The notes: generated by a model from the sequence alone, not told the origin. Shown: positions 1 through 11,062, numbered from the stretch's first letter. The stretch: 64,000 nucleotides of DNA from JANYHF01 sp963732765 (GCA_963732765.1 CAVTAS010000003.1:310001-374000), one strand, 5' to 3'. Numbers and translations are program-made.

Positions 1-1371
1 CTGGTCCACCGCCGCGAACCATTGCGAGGCATGGCTATCGCCCAGCAACACGGCGGTGCGCGTGGCCGTGACATCGCCAAAGGCGCACAGCGGCTGATCG
101 GCTTGCAGCAGTGTGCGGTGGCACTTCGCAAAGAAATTGCGTCCGCGCTCGGTGGATGCCTGCTTCAGCATCCGCTCCAGTTTGACCACAGCCTTGTCCC
201 GCGGCCAGATCGGATGGGTAAGGACGGTTGTCCCCACCAGCACCACCGCTATCGAGGCCGCCGCCACAGCGAAACCAGGCCAGCGTGGCGCAAGTCCCAA
301 CCGCAGCTCGCGGATCGGCAATTCGACACAACTGTAGGCAGCGCAAGCGATCGCGGTCGCGAGCAGCAGGGCAAGGGCCGGCGACCATGACACGCCTGGC
401 AGCAGCGCAGGCAAGAACACCAGCACCGGCCAGTGCCAGAGGTAGAGGCTGTAGGAGCGGTCGCCGATCCAACGCAGCGGCGCCAGGCTGAGCAGCACTG
501 AAGGCCCGTACCAGCTCCCGGCGCGAATTGGTGCGGCCAGCACCGCAGCGGTCGACAGGGTCGGCAGAAGAGCCCAGACGCCGGGATAGGTGAGCATCTC
601 GTTATAGGTCGCAAAACCGATCGCCATCCCACCCAGCCCAAGCCAGCCGGCCGTAACGCGAAGCCGCGCCGATGTGATAGCCAGATGCGACTGCAGCGCC
701 GCTATCAGACCGCCCGTCGCCAACTGCCAGGCGCGCATCTCGGCGTGATAGAACGCCAGGGGCTGATCGAAGCGGATCGCGATCATGGCAGCGGCGAAAG
801 AAAGCAGCCATACCGCGCCCAGCATCGCGACTGCGTGCTGCGCAGCCGAACGGCGCCAGCACCAGGCGACAAGGGCCAGCAGCACCGGCCAAACAACGTA
901 GAACTGCTCTTCGACCCCGAGCGACCAGAAGTGCAGCACTGGGTTCGGGCGCACTTGATCGGCGAAGTAGTCGACGTCGCGCGCCGCGAAATGGAGATTG
1001 GCGAAAGACAGCGCCGCCGCCATGACGCTGCGCGCGACGACAGGATAGTTGAAGCCTGGCCGCAGCAAGGCCGTCGCGATCAGCACCGCGCAGAGTATCA
1101 GCAAGGCATTCGGCAGCAGTCGGCGCGCGCGCTTCAGCCAGAACCCGGCGAGGTCAATGCGGCCGGTGGCGACGAGTTCGCGTTGCAACAGCCCGCAGAT
1201 CAGATAGCCCGAAATGACGAAGAAGATATCGACGCCGATAAACCCGCCGGTCAGGCCCGGCAGCTGGGCGTGATAGAGCACGACAGCCAGCACCGCGATA
1301 GCGCGCAGGCCCTGGATGTCAGGGCGGAAATTGTTGACGCCGTTCGCCGTCCGCCGATCCCGCTCCAGCAT
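1..1371 (-). CDS. O-acyltransferase with C-terminal SGNH domain (OafA-type), partial
   Basis: This frame stays open to the left edge, so 457 N-terminal residues are visible and the C-terminus is missing. The N-terminal half reads as an acyltransferase-3 membrane domain: RPDIQGLRAIAVLAVVLYHA near residues 16-36, then GGFIGVDIFFVISGYLI, then GVEEQFYVVWPVLLAL. About ten hydrophobic segments follow. GDSHASQW at residues 444-451 is the nucleophile block of an SGNH hydrolase domain. Proteins of this build transfer acetyl or other acyl groups to surface polysaccharides (O-antigen, peptidoglycan, exopolysaccharide); the acceptor here is unknown. The ATG at 1371 is the first in frame and sits just before the conserved domain. 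The gene lies downstream of atpC on the same strand but is separated from it by a palindromic repeat, so it is probably transcribed separately. Confidence 0.85.
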   Translation of the reverse strand, partial: MLERDRRTANGVNNFRPDIQGLRAIAVLAVVLYHAQLPGLTGGFIGVDIFFVISGYLICGLLQRELVATGRIDLAGFWLKRARRLLPNALLILCAVLIATALLRPGFNYPVVARSVMAAALSFANLHFAARDVDYFADQVRPNPVLHFWSLGVEEQFYVVWPVLLALVAWCWRRSAAQHAVAMLGAVWLLSFAAAMIAIRFDQPLAFYHAEMRAWQLATGGLIAALQSHLAITSARLRVTAGWLGLGGMAIGFATYNEMLTYPGVWALLPTLSTAAVLAAPIRAGSWYGPSVLLSLAPLRWIGDRSYSLYLWHWPVLVFLPALLPGVSWSPALALLLATAIACAAYSCVELPIRELRLGLAPRWPGFAVAAASIAVVLVGTTVLTHPIWPRDKAVVKLERMLKQASTERGRNFFAKCHRTLLQADQPLCAFGDVTATRTAVLLGDSHASQWFAAVDQ

Positions 1372-1437
1372 TGCGCCCCCACATGGATTGAGTGCGCAGC
1401 CGATGGGCACGCACTCACCCTGGGGTCGGAGATTCGC

Positions 1438-1467
1438 GTTAAGAGCTCGTTAAGAGCTCGTTAAGGG
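1438..1467. repeat. 11-bp direct repeat
   Basis: The unit gttaagagctc occurs twice head to tail and is followed by a partial third copy (gttaag). It lies about 65 bases upstream of the acyltransferase start, where it could be an operator or a simple slippage repeat. No function can be assigned. Confidence 0.5.
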
Positions 1468-1536
1468 CGGCAAAGGCGAAACGCTCGGCGCGCAAGAGCC
1501 GTTGCGGGTTTGATGGAATCTTGACCGGGGCTCGTT

Positions 1537-1611
1537 CGTAGGAGCGAGACTTATCTCGCCCTCTGTCAGCGGGCCGTGTTGCACCAGGGCGAGACAAGTC
1601 TCGCACCTACG
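1537..1611. repeat. palindromic repeat, CGTAGG-ended
   Basis: Two arms of about 26 bases are inverted copies of each other with a few mismatches: the left starts cgtaggagcgagact, the right ends agtctcgcacctacg. The loop is about 23 bases. Each arm also contains its own small hairpin (gcgaga...tctcgc). It looks like a REP-type intergenic palindrome and may also end the atp transcript. Confidence 0.75.
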
Positions 1612-1651
1612 CTGCAATCACCCGTTTCCACCCAAATCGGAACTCGTCAGC

Positions 1652-2038
1652 TCAGTTCAAACCAGCCAGCGCCGCGGCGGCGGTATGGGCCGTGAACGTC
1701 TCCTCGTCGCCCTTGGCGGCGGCGAGAGCCGCGTCGGCGCGCTTGCGCTCGGCGGCGAGCCAATCGCTGCCGGCTTCGCCGACATCGGTAGCGGACTGCG
1801 CCAATACCGTCAGGCTGGCGGCATCCACTTCGGCGAAACCGCCCTGGACAAAGAGTTTCTGCGTTTTGCCGCCGACCAGGCGCACATCGATCACGCCGGG
1901 CCGCAGTGTCGACATGGCGGGGACGTGGCCGGGCAGGACCGTGAAGTCGCCCTCGGAGCCCGGCACGACAACCTGCTCCACATCCGCCGAGACCAGCAGA
2001 CGCTCGGGCGAAACCAGCTCAAACTTGAGAGTGCTCAT
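1652..2038 (-). CDS. atpC: F1 ATP synthase subunit epsilon
   Basis: The 128-residue product begins with the beta-sandwich typical of epsilon (KFELVSPERLLVSADVEQVV, then GDFTVLPGHVPAMSTLRPGV) and ends in an alanine-rich helical part. Epsilon sits on the central stalk, couples proton flow to catalysis and can inhibit ATP hydrolysis. It is on the short side for the family, with a brief C-terminal helix region. It closes the atp operon on the minus strand. Unusually, it does not follow atpD directly: a small zinc-ribbon gene lies between them. Confidence 0.95.
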   Translation of the reverse strand: MSTLKFELVSPERLLVSADVEQVVVPGSEGDFTVLPGHVPAMSTLRPGVIDVRLVGGKTQKLFVQGGFAEVDAASLTVLAQSATDVGEAGSDWLAAERKRADAALAAAKGDEETFTAHTAAAALAGLN

Positions 2039-2132
2039 GGAAGGCGCATCCTACCGCTGTCAAAGTTTCCGCGCGCGATGCGGTCTCGGCACCGGCGCGC
2101 GGTTGTTCGTCTCTATACACCGTGACACCCAT

Positions 2133-2435
2133 TCAGGCGTCGTGCGCCTTGGCTTCGACCTCTTCCGGGGTCTGCAGCTTGGTGCCGCAGAACGGGCAGA
2201 AGTAGACGGGATGGTCCAGGAAGCCTGACCCTTCTTCGTCGTCCTCGTCGTCAGCCTCCGCGTCAGCCTCGGCGCCGTCGTCGATATCAAGAATGCCGAC
2301 TGACAGGTAGAGAACGCCGTCTTCAGCCTCGTAGACCAACGGATCGAAGTCCTCCGCCTCAAGGACCTCTTTGAGATCCTGACAGCAGTTGCCGAACTTG
2401 GAGGGCTTGCCTCCGCCTGGGGTGTCGCTGGACAT
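2133..2435 (-). CDS. small CPFCG zinc-ribbon protein inside the atp operon
   Basis: The 100-residue acidic protein has an N-terminal FGNCCQDL motif and a C-terminal FCPFCGTKLQ motif, which together could supply four cysteines for one zinc site. The middle (about residues 54-68) is almost all Asp, Glu and Ala and is likely disordered. Similar small proteins with this Cys pattern are widespread hypotheticals; I know of no established function. It sits 29 bases after atpD and about 95 bases before atpC in the same direction, so it is probably cotranscribed. Its place between atpD and atpC, which are normally adjacent, is unusual. Confidence 0.8.
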   Translation of the reverse strand: MSSDTPGGGKPSKFGNCCQDLKEVLEAEDFDPLVYEAEDGVLYLSVGILDIDDGAEADAEADDEDDEEGSGFLDHPVYFCPFCGTKLQTPEEVEAKAHDA

Positions 2436-2464
2436 GCAGTTTCCTTCCGTCCCGGTTGCGGGCT

Positions 2465-3901
<1,437 letters not shown>

Positions 3902-3904
3902 TTG

Positions 3905-4207
3905 TCAGTCTTCCTCAATCTGAGAACTTGTATGCTTGATGAAATCAGTGAAGTCGGACCCTTGCTCAACTCGAAAAGCACGAACGTTCGCAACACTCTT
4001 GGCAAACCAATCGAGCGAGCGGAGCGAATTCATTGCCTCAGTCAGCCGAACTAAGTTCTCCTCGTCTGCCAGATAGACACTTCCCTGAACCCTATTGAAA
4101 CCGTGATCCTTGAGAGCCCGCCCAATATCCCGATAGGCTTGCCTTCGGCCCTTCGGATGATGCCGCTGCGCTTCGTCGCTGGAAAGGTCGAACGCGATTG
4201 CGAACAT
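3905..4207 (-). CDS. vapD: VapD-family endoribonuclease (toxin-like)
   Basis: The 100-residue product matches the VapD pattern throughout: FAIAFDLSSDEAQRHHPKG at the N-terminus, then YRDIGRALKDHGFNRVQGSV, then NVRAFRVEQGSDFTDFIK. VapD proteins adopt a Cas2-like ferredoxin fold and cleave RNA; in Haemophilus VapD works as the toxin of a toxin-antitoxin pair. There is no CRISPR array here, so this is VapD rather than Cas2. It is read in the atp operon direction, nine bases after the preceding small gene and three bases before atpD. The catalytic aspartate of the family would be D7 (FDL). Activity of this copy is inferred, not shown. Confidence 0.85.
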   Translation of the reverse strand: MFAIAFDLSSDEAQRHHPKGRRQAYRDIGRALKDHGFNRVQGSVYLADEENLVRLTEAMNSLRSLDWFAKSVANVRAFRVEQGSDFTDFIKHTSSQIEED

Positions 4208-4216
4208 GTGTTCCTA

Positions 4217-4648
4217 TCAGGGTATCGTTTCCGCCATCGGATCTCTTACCACCTCCGAAATGGGCAGTGCGACCTTTTCCTCGGACTCGATCACCTCTAT
4301 ATTGACCTTATCTCCATCGATACTCATGATCTCGTATGCAGGACCATGATAACCGAGCCTTCGAACCTGACCTACGAGTTCATGGGGCGAAAATCTTGGC
4401 AGAATACCAAAATCCTCCACAACCTCCGATTCCGGATCAGGATCGAGCAGAACATCGTCAATCTTGAAGCGAGCCTGCCTGCCCGATTCCATCAGTACAA
4501 CGTCCGCTGTTTCTTCGTCATAGATGCCGAGCACCCTATAGACCGGTCCGACATTCTTGACGCGATGAACCGTCCCGATCAGCGGGTCAAATCGCTTCAA
4601 AGACGAGGCGTTGATTCTGCCGTCTTGCATGGCCAATAACCTCTTCAA
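4217..4648 (-). CDS. VapD neighbour with two internal repeats, candidate antitoxin
   Basis: The 143-residue acidic protein is built of two similar halves. Residues about 23-71 read LIGTVHRVKNVGPVYRVLG then DVVLMESGRQARFKIDDV then DPDPE. Residues about 91-140 read LVGQVRRLGYHGPAYEIMS then NIEVIESEEKVALPISEV then DPMAE. Each half looks like one small beta-rich domain with a GP.Y core and an ESG/ESE turn. I recall similar single-domain small proteins beside vapD (possibly DUF5397), but this is from memory. Its place directly ahead of the VapD gene, in the same direction and nine bases away, suggests a cognate antitoxin or regulator. It lies 11 bases after atpG. Confidence 0.7.
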   Translation of the reverse strand: MKRLLAMQDGRINASSLKRFDPLIGTVHRVKNVGPVYRVLGIYDEETADVVLMESGRQARFKIDDVLLDPDPESEVVEDFGILPRFSPHELVGQVRRLGYHGPAYEIMSIDGDKVNIEVIESEEKVALPISEVVRDPMAETIP

Positions 4649-4659
4649 CTCGTCGAGTC

Positions 4660-5547
4660 CTACACCGCCTCCGCGCCCGAGATGATCTCGATCAGTTCCT
4701 TGGTAATCTGCGCCTGGCGCGAGCGGTTATAGGTGATCGTCAGCTTGCCGATCATATCGCCGGCGTTGCGCGTGGCGTTGTCCATGGCGCTCATGCGCGA
4801 GCCTTGCTCGGAGGCTGCGTTTTCCAAGAGGGCGCGGAAAATCTGGGTCGAGATGTTCAGCGGCAGAAGGCGGTCGAGGATCTGCTCTTCCGACGGCTCG
4901 TATTCCGGCGAGGCCGTGACCTTGCCGGCGTCGGCTGATGAGGCAACCTTCGGCACCATCGCCGGAATCAAGGGCAGCGCCGTCGGCTTCTGCGAGATCA
5001 CGGATTTGAACTCGGAAAAGAACAGCGTGCAGATGTCGAACTCGCCCTTGCCGAACAGGTCCAGCACCTTGTCGCCGATGGCCTTGGCGTTGTCGAAGCC
5101 GACGCGCTTGACCTCCTTCAGCTCGACCAGATCGATGATGTTCTTGGCGTAGTCGCGGCGCAGCTGGTCCCAGCCCTTGCGGCCAACGCACAGGATCTTG
5201 AAGGTCTTGCCTTGCGCCGACAGCTTGCGGATGTGCTCGCGGGCGAGGCGCACGATCGAGGAGTTGAAGCCGCCGCACAGGCCGCGATCCGCCGAGCACA
5301 CCACCAGCAGATGTACCTGGTCCTTGCCTGTACCCGCCAGCAACGGCGAAGCGTTAGCCTGGCCGGCCGCGCGAGCGCCGAGATTGGCCAGCACTCGGTC
5401 CATGCGCTGCGCATAGGGGCGCGCGGCCGTGGCAGCCTCCTGCGCACGGCGCAGCTTGGCGGCGGCGACCATCTGCATGGCCTTGGTGATCTTCTGCGTC
5501 GCCTTCACCGAGGTGATACGGTTGCGCAGGTCCTTTAAACATGGCAT
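4660..5547 (-). CDS. atpG: F1 ATP synthase subunit gamma
   Basis: The 295-residue rotor subunit shows the usual ends: MPCLKDLRNRITSVKATQKI at the N-terminal helix and RMSAMDNATRNAGDMIGKLT plus RQAQITKELIEIISGAEA at the C-terminal helix, which form the central coiled coil. SADRGLCGGFNSS marks the Rossmann-like middle domain. Gamma turns inside the alpha3-beta3 ring and links it to the membrane motor. The start fits the conserved MP.LKDLR beginning. Upstream, a palindromic repeat lies in the 119-base gap after atpA; downstream, two non-atp genes come before atpD. Confidence 0.97.
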   Translation of the reverse strand: MPCLKDLRNRITSVKATQKITKAMQMVAAAKLRRAQEAATAARPYAQRMDRVLANLGARAAGQANASPLLAGTGKDQVHLLVVCSADRGLCGGFNSSIVRLAREHIRKLSAQGKTFKILCVGRKGWDQLRRDYAKNIIDLVELKEVKRVGFDNAKAIGDKVLDLFGKGEFDICTLFFSEFKSVISQKPTALPLIPAMVPKVASSADAGKVTASPEYEPSEEQILDRLLPLNISTQIFRALLENAASEQGSRMSAMDNATRNAGDMIGKLTITYNRSRQAQITKELIEIISGAEAV

Positions 5548-5566
5548 CGCGTCGTCCTTGCAGAAA

Positions 5567-5653
5567 CGTAGGTTGGGTCAAGCGGTTCAGCGCGACCCAA
5601 CATTCACGGGCGGCGCTGGCAATGTTGGGTCGCGCAAAGCTTGACCCAACATA
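5567..5653. repeat. paired palindromic repeat between atpA and atpG
   Basis: Two inverted arms both carry the motif gttgggtc...gacccaac, so each folds by itself and they can also pair with each other. The left arm starts cgtaggttgggtcaag; the right arm ends cttgacccaacatacg. It fills most of the atpA-atpG gap and could act as an mRNA stabiliser or processing site inside the operon. Confidence 0.75.
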
Positions 5654-5666
5654 CGCTCGCGCCCGT

Positions 5667-7198
<1,532 letters not shown>

Positions 7199-7199
<1 letters not shown>

Positions 7200-7759
7200 C
7201 AGCGGACCTCTTTCATGGCGAACTTGAGATTGTGGAGCTTGGTCTTGATCGACGAATCGATCATGCGGCTTCCGGCTTTGACAATGAGCCCGCCAAGAAT
7301 CGATGGATCGACCTTGCTGGTGAGATCAATGTCCTTGCCGAGCGACGATTTCAGCGTTGCAAGAAGGTCGGTGCGTTGCGCATCGGTCAGGGCCTGAGCC
7401 GACGTGACCTCTGCCGTTACGACGCCCTTCAGCTGGGCATAGAGCGTGCGAAAATCGCGGATCATGTCGCCAAGCGAAAACAGCCGGCGGTTGCGCGCGA
7501 TCAACTTGACGAAATTCATGGTCAGGCCGGAAATACCGGCCTTGGCGAGCACGGCGCTGAACGCGCGCGACTGATCCTCGGCCGAGAACACTGGGCTGCG
7601 CACCAGGCGCGTCAGATCGGCGCTCTCGCCAAGCATCTTATCAATCGTGGTCAAATCGCCGGCCACCTGGTCGATGGCGCCTTGGTCTTTGGCCAGATCG
7701 AACAGGGCGGTTGCATAGCGCCCCGCCATGCCCGCTACACCTTGGTCCTCGCCTGCCAC
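7199..7759 (-). CDS. atpH: F1 ATP synthase subunit delta
   Basis: The 186-residue subunit of the peripheral stalk holds the alpha3-beta3 head still while the rotor turns. GMAGRYATALFDLAKDQGAI near the N-terminus and the C-terminal KVDPSILGGLIVKAGSRMID, DSSIKTKLHNLK are family hallmarks. It is the first gene of the atpHAGDC operon; the membrane subunits (atpIBEF) are not in this window, as is normal in alphaproteobacteria. The operon is read away from rpoN. An internal Met at residue 11 is an alternative start. Confidence 0.95.
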
Positions 7760-8117
7760 GTAAAAGCTCCCGCCTGCCGGTTGGCGCTTCCCATGCAGAA
7801 AGCGACCAGATTGTTGATATCTCTAGGAATTTTTGGCTGTCGGGCGGACCTTCAGGTGCCAGAAGACCGCCGCATACCCGGATATGACTGCGCGTCGTCT
7901 AGCATAGGGCCTTGGGCGGGCGCAACACGCTGCCAAGATTGCATGTTGCCGCAGGATGCGATGCCATCGGCCGAAGCACGCCGGGATGCGACCCAATGGC
8001 TCAAATTGGCACGCGATCCGAGATATGGTGAAAATTCCGTTAATACGCCGGCGATTAAGTCAAACGTAATCGCAATCGCCTATTGATCGTGCTGGAGGCA
8101 TAAAGGAAACTCCTAGT
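7760..8117. promoter_or_regulatory. divergent promoter region between atpH and rpoN
   Basis: This 358-base gap separates the outward-facing atp operon and rpoN, so it should hold both promoters. I see no clear -35/-10 pair, operator or RNA structure. A purine-rich stretch (aaggaaactcc) just before the rpoN ATG is a plausible but weak ribosome-binding site. Confidence 0.5.
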
Positions 8118-9635
8118 ATGGCGTTACAGGCAAAGCTCGAACTTCGGCAGGGTCAGTCCCTTGTGATGACCCCGCAGCTGCAGCAGGCGATCAAGCTGCT
8201 GCAGTTGTCGAATCTCGAACTCAACTCGTTCGTCGAGGAAGAGCTGGAGCGCAACCCGCTGCTTGAACGCAACGACGACGGCGGCGACGGCCCAGTCGCC
8301 GAGCAGCCCGAACGCGCTGCTCCGACCGAAGATGCCGAGCCTAAGGGCGCCGACGATTTCCTGGCCAGCGGCGAGGCCGCCGCCGATCCGGCTGGCGACC
8401 TCGATACGTCGTATGACAACGTCGATCCCGACGGCGCGACGCCGATGGACTCCGGCTGGGCCAACACACGCACGTCCTCGCAGTCGATCAACGACGACGC
8501 CTTCGATCTCGATGCGACGCTGGCGGAAGAGCGGACGCTGCACGATCATCTGCGCGAGCAGCTGCCGCTGGCGATCTCCGATCCGGTACGCCGTCTGATT
8601 GCCGCCGAGTTGATCGACATGGTCGACGAGACCGGCTACCTGCGCGGCGACATCCGCGAACTGGCCGATCGTCTCGGTGCCCCATATGCGATGGTCGAGG
8701 CAACGCTGTTTGCGCTGCAGAAGCTCGATCCCGTCGGCGTCTTTGCCCGCTCGCTGGCCGAATGCCTGACGCTGCAGCTGAAGGAGGCGAACCGCTACGA
8801 CGCTGTGATCGGCGCCCTGGTCGACAATCTGCAGCTGCTGGCCCAGCACAATCTTCCTGCGCTGCGCCGCATCTGCAAAGTCGATCAGTCCGAACTCAGC
8901 GAAATGATCGCCGAGATCCGCTCGCTCAATCCCAAGCCCGGCCTGAAGTTCGGTTCGGTGACGGTGCAGCCGGTGGTGCCGGACGTGATCATCCGCCCCC
9001 GCAGCGATGGCGGCTGGCGCGTTGAGCTGAACGCCGAGACGCTGCCGAAGGTCCTAGTGAACCAGAGCTATTTCTCGATCGTGGCGGGATCGGCCAAGAA
9101 CAGCAAGGACAAGACCTATCTGCAGGATTGCCTGCAGACCGCGAACTGGCTGGTGAAAAGCCTCGACCAGCGCGCCCGCACCATATTGAAGGTGTCAGAA
9201 GAGATCGTGCGCCAGCAGGACGGCTTCTTCGCCTACGGCGTGCAGCACCTGCGCCCGCTGAACCTGAAGACGGTGGCCGACGCCATCGGCATGCACGAGT
9301 CCACCGTCTCGCGCGTGACGTCGAACAAATACATGACCACCAACCGCGGCATCTTCGAGCTGAAGTACTTCTTCACCTCGTCGATCGCCGCCTCGGCCGA
9401 TGGTGATGCGGCGCATTCCTCCGAATCCGTCCGCCATCGGATCAAGCAGCTGATCGACGCCGAACCTGCCGAAGAGGTGCTGTCGGACGACAAACTGGTC
9501 GAGATGCTGAAGGCCGGCGGCATGGACATCGCCCGCCGTACCGTGGCCAAGTACCGCGAGAGCATGAACATCGCCTCCTCGGTGCAAAGGCGGCGGCGCA
9601 AGAAGATGGATATGGGTGCGGGCGCGGCGGCGTAG
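8118..9635 (+). CDS. rpoN: RNA polymerase sigma-54 factor
   Basis: The 505-residue protein contains all regions of sigma-54. Region I is Gln-rich (LRQGQSLVMTPQLQQAIKLL, then LNSFVEEELERNPLLE). An acidic region II spans about residues 55-130. Region III ends with the helix-turn-helix VADAIGMHESTVSRVTSNKY and the RpoN box ARRTVAKYRE at residues 472-481. It directs core polymerase to -24/-12 promoters, which need AAA+ activators (nitrogen control, flagella and others). The usual downstream genes hpf and ptsN are absent: a large inverted repeat and gpmA follow instead. Confidence 0.97.
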   Translation: MALQAKLELRQGQSLVMTPQLQQAIKLLQLSNLELNSFVEEELERNPLLERNDDGGDGPVAEQPERAAPTEDAEPKGADDFLASGEAAADPAGDLDTSYDNVDPDGATPMDSGWANTRTSSQSINDDAFDLDATLAEERTLHDHLREQLPLAISDPVRRLIAAELIDMVDETGYLRGDIRELADRLGAPYAMVEATLFALQKLDPVGVFARSLAECLTLQLKEANRYDAVIGALVDNLQLLAQHNLPALRRICKVDQSELSEMIAEIRSLNPKPGLKFGSVTVQPVVPDVIIRPRSDGGWRVELNAETLPKVLVNQSYFSIVAGSAKNSKDKTYLQDCLQTANWLVKSLDQRARTILKVSEEIVRQQDGFFAYGVQHLRPLNLKTVADAIGMHESTVSRVTSNKYMTTNRGIFELKYFFTSSIAASADGDAAHSSESVRHRIKQLIDAEPAEEVLSDDKLVEMLKAGGMDIARRTVAKYRESMNIASSVQRRRRKKMDMGAGAAA

Positions 9636-9640
9636 TGTCA

Positions 9641-9726
9641 AACGGGGACAGTTTACTTATATCGCGCACCGCGTTTTCACAACTCGACTAACTTTCGGCG
9701 CGATATAAGTAAACTGTCCCCGTTTA
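9641..9726. repeat. 28-bp perfect inverted repeat (GGGGACAGTTTACTT type)
   Basis: Arms at 9641-9668 and 9699-9726 are perfect inverted copies of each other around a 30-base loop. They contain ggggacagtttactt and end in the palindromic gcgcgatat. It begins five bases after the rpoN stop. From memory, sequences with a GGGGACAGTTTACTT core are widespread and often occur near REP-associated tyrosine transposases; none is present here. It may end rpoN transcription. Confidence 0.85.
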
Positions 9727-9800
9727 GCAGGGCCACTACCTTGCCACCCACGTCGCCTTCCCGTAAATCACGGCAGACCCATCAACTGATCGGAGCTGCC

Positions 9801-10421
9801 ATGCCCTCCCCCCTCGTGCTGGTCCGTCACGGACAGAGCGACTGGAACCTCAAGAACCTGTTCACGGGCTGGAAGGATCCGGACCTGACGCCGCTTGGCA
9901 TTTCGGAGGCCAAGGCGGCCGGACAGAAACTGAAGGCGCTCGGTCTGCAGTTCGATATTGCGTACACGTCTGACCTGTGCCGCGCGCAACACACGCTGGA
10001 CCTGATCCTGGCCGAGTTGGGGCAGACCGGCCTTACGACCGTCAGGAACGTCGCCCTCAACGAGCGCGACTATGGCGAACTGACTGGGCTCGACAAGGAC
10101 GAAGCCCGCAAGAAATGGGGCGAGGAGCAGGTGCACATCTGGCGCCGTTCTTTCGATGTTCCGCCTCCTGGCGGCGAGAGCCTGAAGGATACCGCGGCGC
10201 GCACGCTGCCGTACTGGGACGCCGTGATCCGCCCCGATGTTTTGGCCGGCAAGCGTGTACTGATCGCGGCGCACGGCAATTCGCTGCGCTCACTGATCAT
10301 GCGGCTGGAGAACCTGACCGGCGACCAGATCGTCAAACGGGAACTGGCGACCGGCGCGCCGGTTATCTATCAGATGAATGCGGATGGATCGGTCGCGAGC
10401 AAGCAGGATCTGGCTGCATGA
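9801..10421 (+). CDS. gpmA: 2,3-bisphosphoglycerate-dependent phosphoglycerate mutase
   Basis: The 206-residue enzyme interconverts 3- and 2-phosphoglycerate in glycolysis and gluconeogenesis. The phosphate-accepting histidine is in LVRHGQSDWN (H10). NLFTGWKDPDLTPLG, LNERDYGELTGLDK and the second active-site histidine in LIAAHGNSLRSLI are all intact. The start at 9801 gives the family's normal N-terminus; an in-frame ATG 60 bases upstream would add an unconserved Arg/Ser-rich stretch. The stop overlaps the start of the next gene by four bases (ATGA). Confidence 0.96.
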   Translation: MPSPLVLVRHGQSDWNLKNLFTGWKDPDLTPLGISEAKAAGQKLKALGLQFDIAYTSDLCRAQHTLDLILAELGQTGLTTVRNVALNERDYGELTGLDKDEARKKWGEEQVHIWRRSFDVPPPGGESLKDTAARTLPYWDAVIRPDVLAGKRVLIAAHGNSLRSLIMRLENLTGDQIVKRELATGAPVIYQMNADGSVASKQDLAA

Positions 10422-10948
10422 CACCAACAGGTATCCACATTGAACGGCTGGAGGCGACGGGCGCGGCGGCCGCGGTGCCAGAGCTGTCGCAAATCCTGAT
10501 CGATTGCGTCGAAGGTGGTGGGGGCGTGAGTTTCCTGCATCCGCTGGACCCAGAAAAATCGCAGAGCTTCTGGCGCGGCGAAGTTGTGCCGGCGGTGTCG
10601 CGTGGCGATACCGCGCTGTTGGTGGCCAAGGCCAATGGCAAAATCCTCGGTACCGTGCAGGTTATTCTCGGCATGCGCGAAAACCAGCCGCATCGCGGCG
10701 AGATCGCCAAGCTGCTGGTGGCGCCGGCCGCACGTCGCCAGGGCATCGCCCGCGCGCTGATGGAAGCGGCGCAGGTGCTGGCTCAGGAGAGTGGCAAGAT
10801 CCTGCTGTTGCTCGACACCGAGACCGGCAGCAACGCCGACCAGCTCTACCGCTCGATGGGCTGGCAGGAGGTCGGCATCGTGCCGAACTTCGCGCTCACC
10901 AATCACGGTGTGCTCTGTACCGTGTCGTTTTTCTACAAGGCGCTTTAA
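10418..10948 (+). CDS. GNAT-family N-acetyltransferase
   Basis: The 176-residue protein has the GNAT core. The acetyl-CoA-binding motif A is KLLVAPAARRQGIARALMEA. Motif B-like LLLLDTETGSNADQLYRSMG and GWQEVGIVPNFAL follow. It should transfer an acetyl group from acetyl-CoA to an amine; the substrate cannot be told. The start codon lies inside the gpmA stop (ATGA), so the two are translationally coupled. A strong hairpin terminator follows about 60 bases after the stop. Confidence 0.9.
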   Translation: MTPTGIHIERLEATGAAAAVPELSQILIDCVEGGGGVSFLHPLDPEKSQSFWRGEVVPAVSRGDTALLVAKANGKILGTVQVILGMRENQPHRGEIAKLLVAPAARRQGIARALMEAAQVLAQESGKILLLLDTETGSNADQLYRSMGWQEVGIVPNFALTNHGVLCTVSFFYKAL

Positions 10949-11012
10949 GTACAATGGCAAGGCACTCCACACCCCCAAACGCTTTTTTGCGTTGGTGGAG
11001 AGGAGAAGACAA

Positions 11013-11037
11013 AAAGGGCCGCACTGGGCGGCCCTTT
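11013..11037. terminator. bidirectional intrinsic terminator
   Basis: A perfect 10-bp stem (aaagggccgc / gcggcccttt) encloses a five-base loop. The stem is flanked by A residues on the left and ends in T residues on the right, so it can work for both converging units: gpmA-GNAT from the left and the AT-hook gene from the right. Confidence 0.85.
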
Positions 11038-11062
11038 CGTATTCATCTGTTCCCAGCAAGAC

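Noticed and set aside
685..1464. Long plus-strand open frame of 259 codons
   Set aside because: It is antisense to the acyltransferase gene, whose minus-strand frame carries clear motifs; the plus-strand product is Arg/Gln/His-rich with no domain.
3905..4207. Cas2 and a possible CRISPR locus
   Set aside because: The protein follows the VapD pattern, and no repeat-spacer array or cas1 is present in the window.
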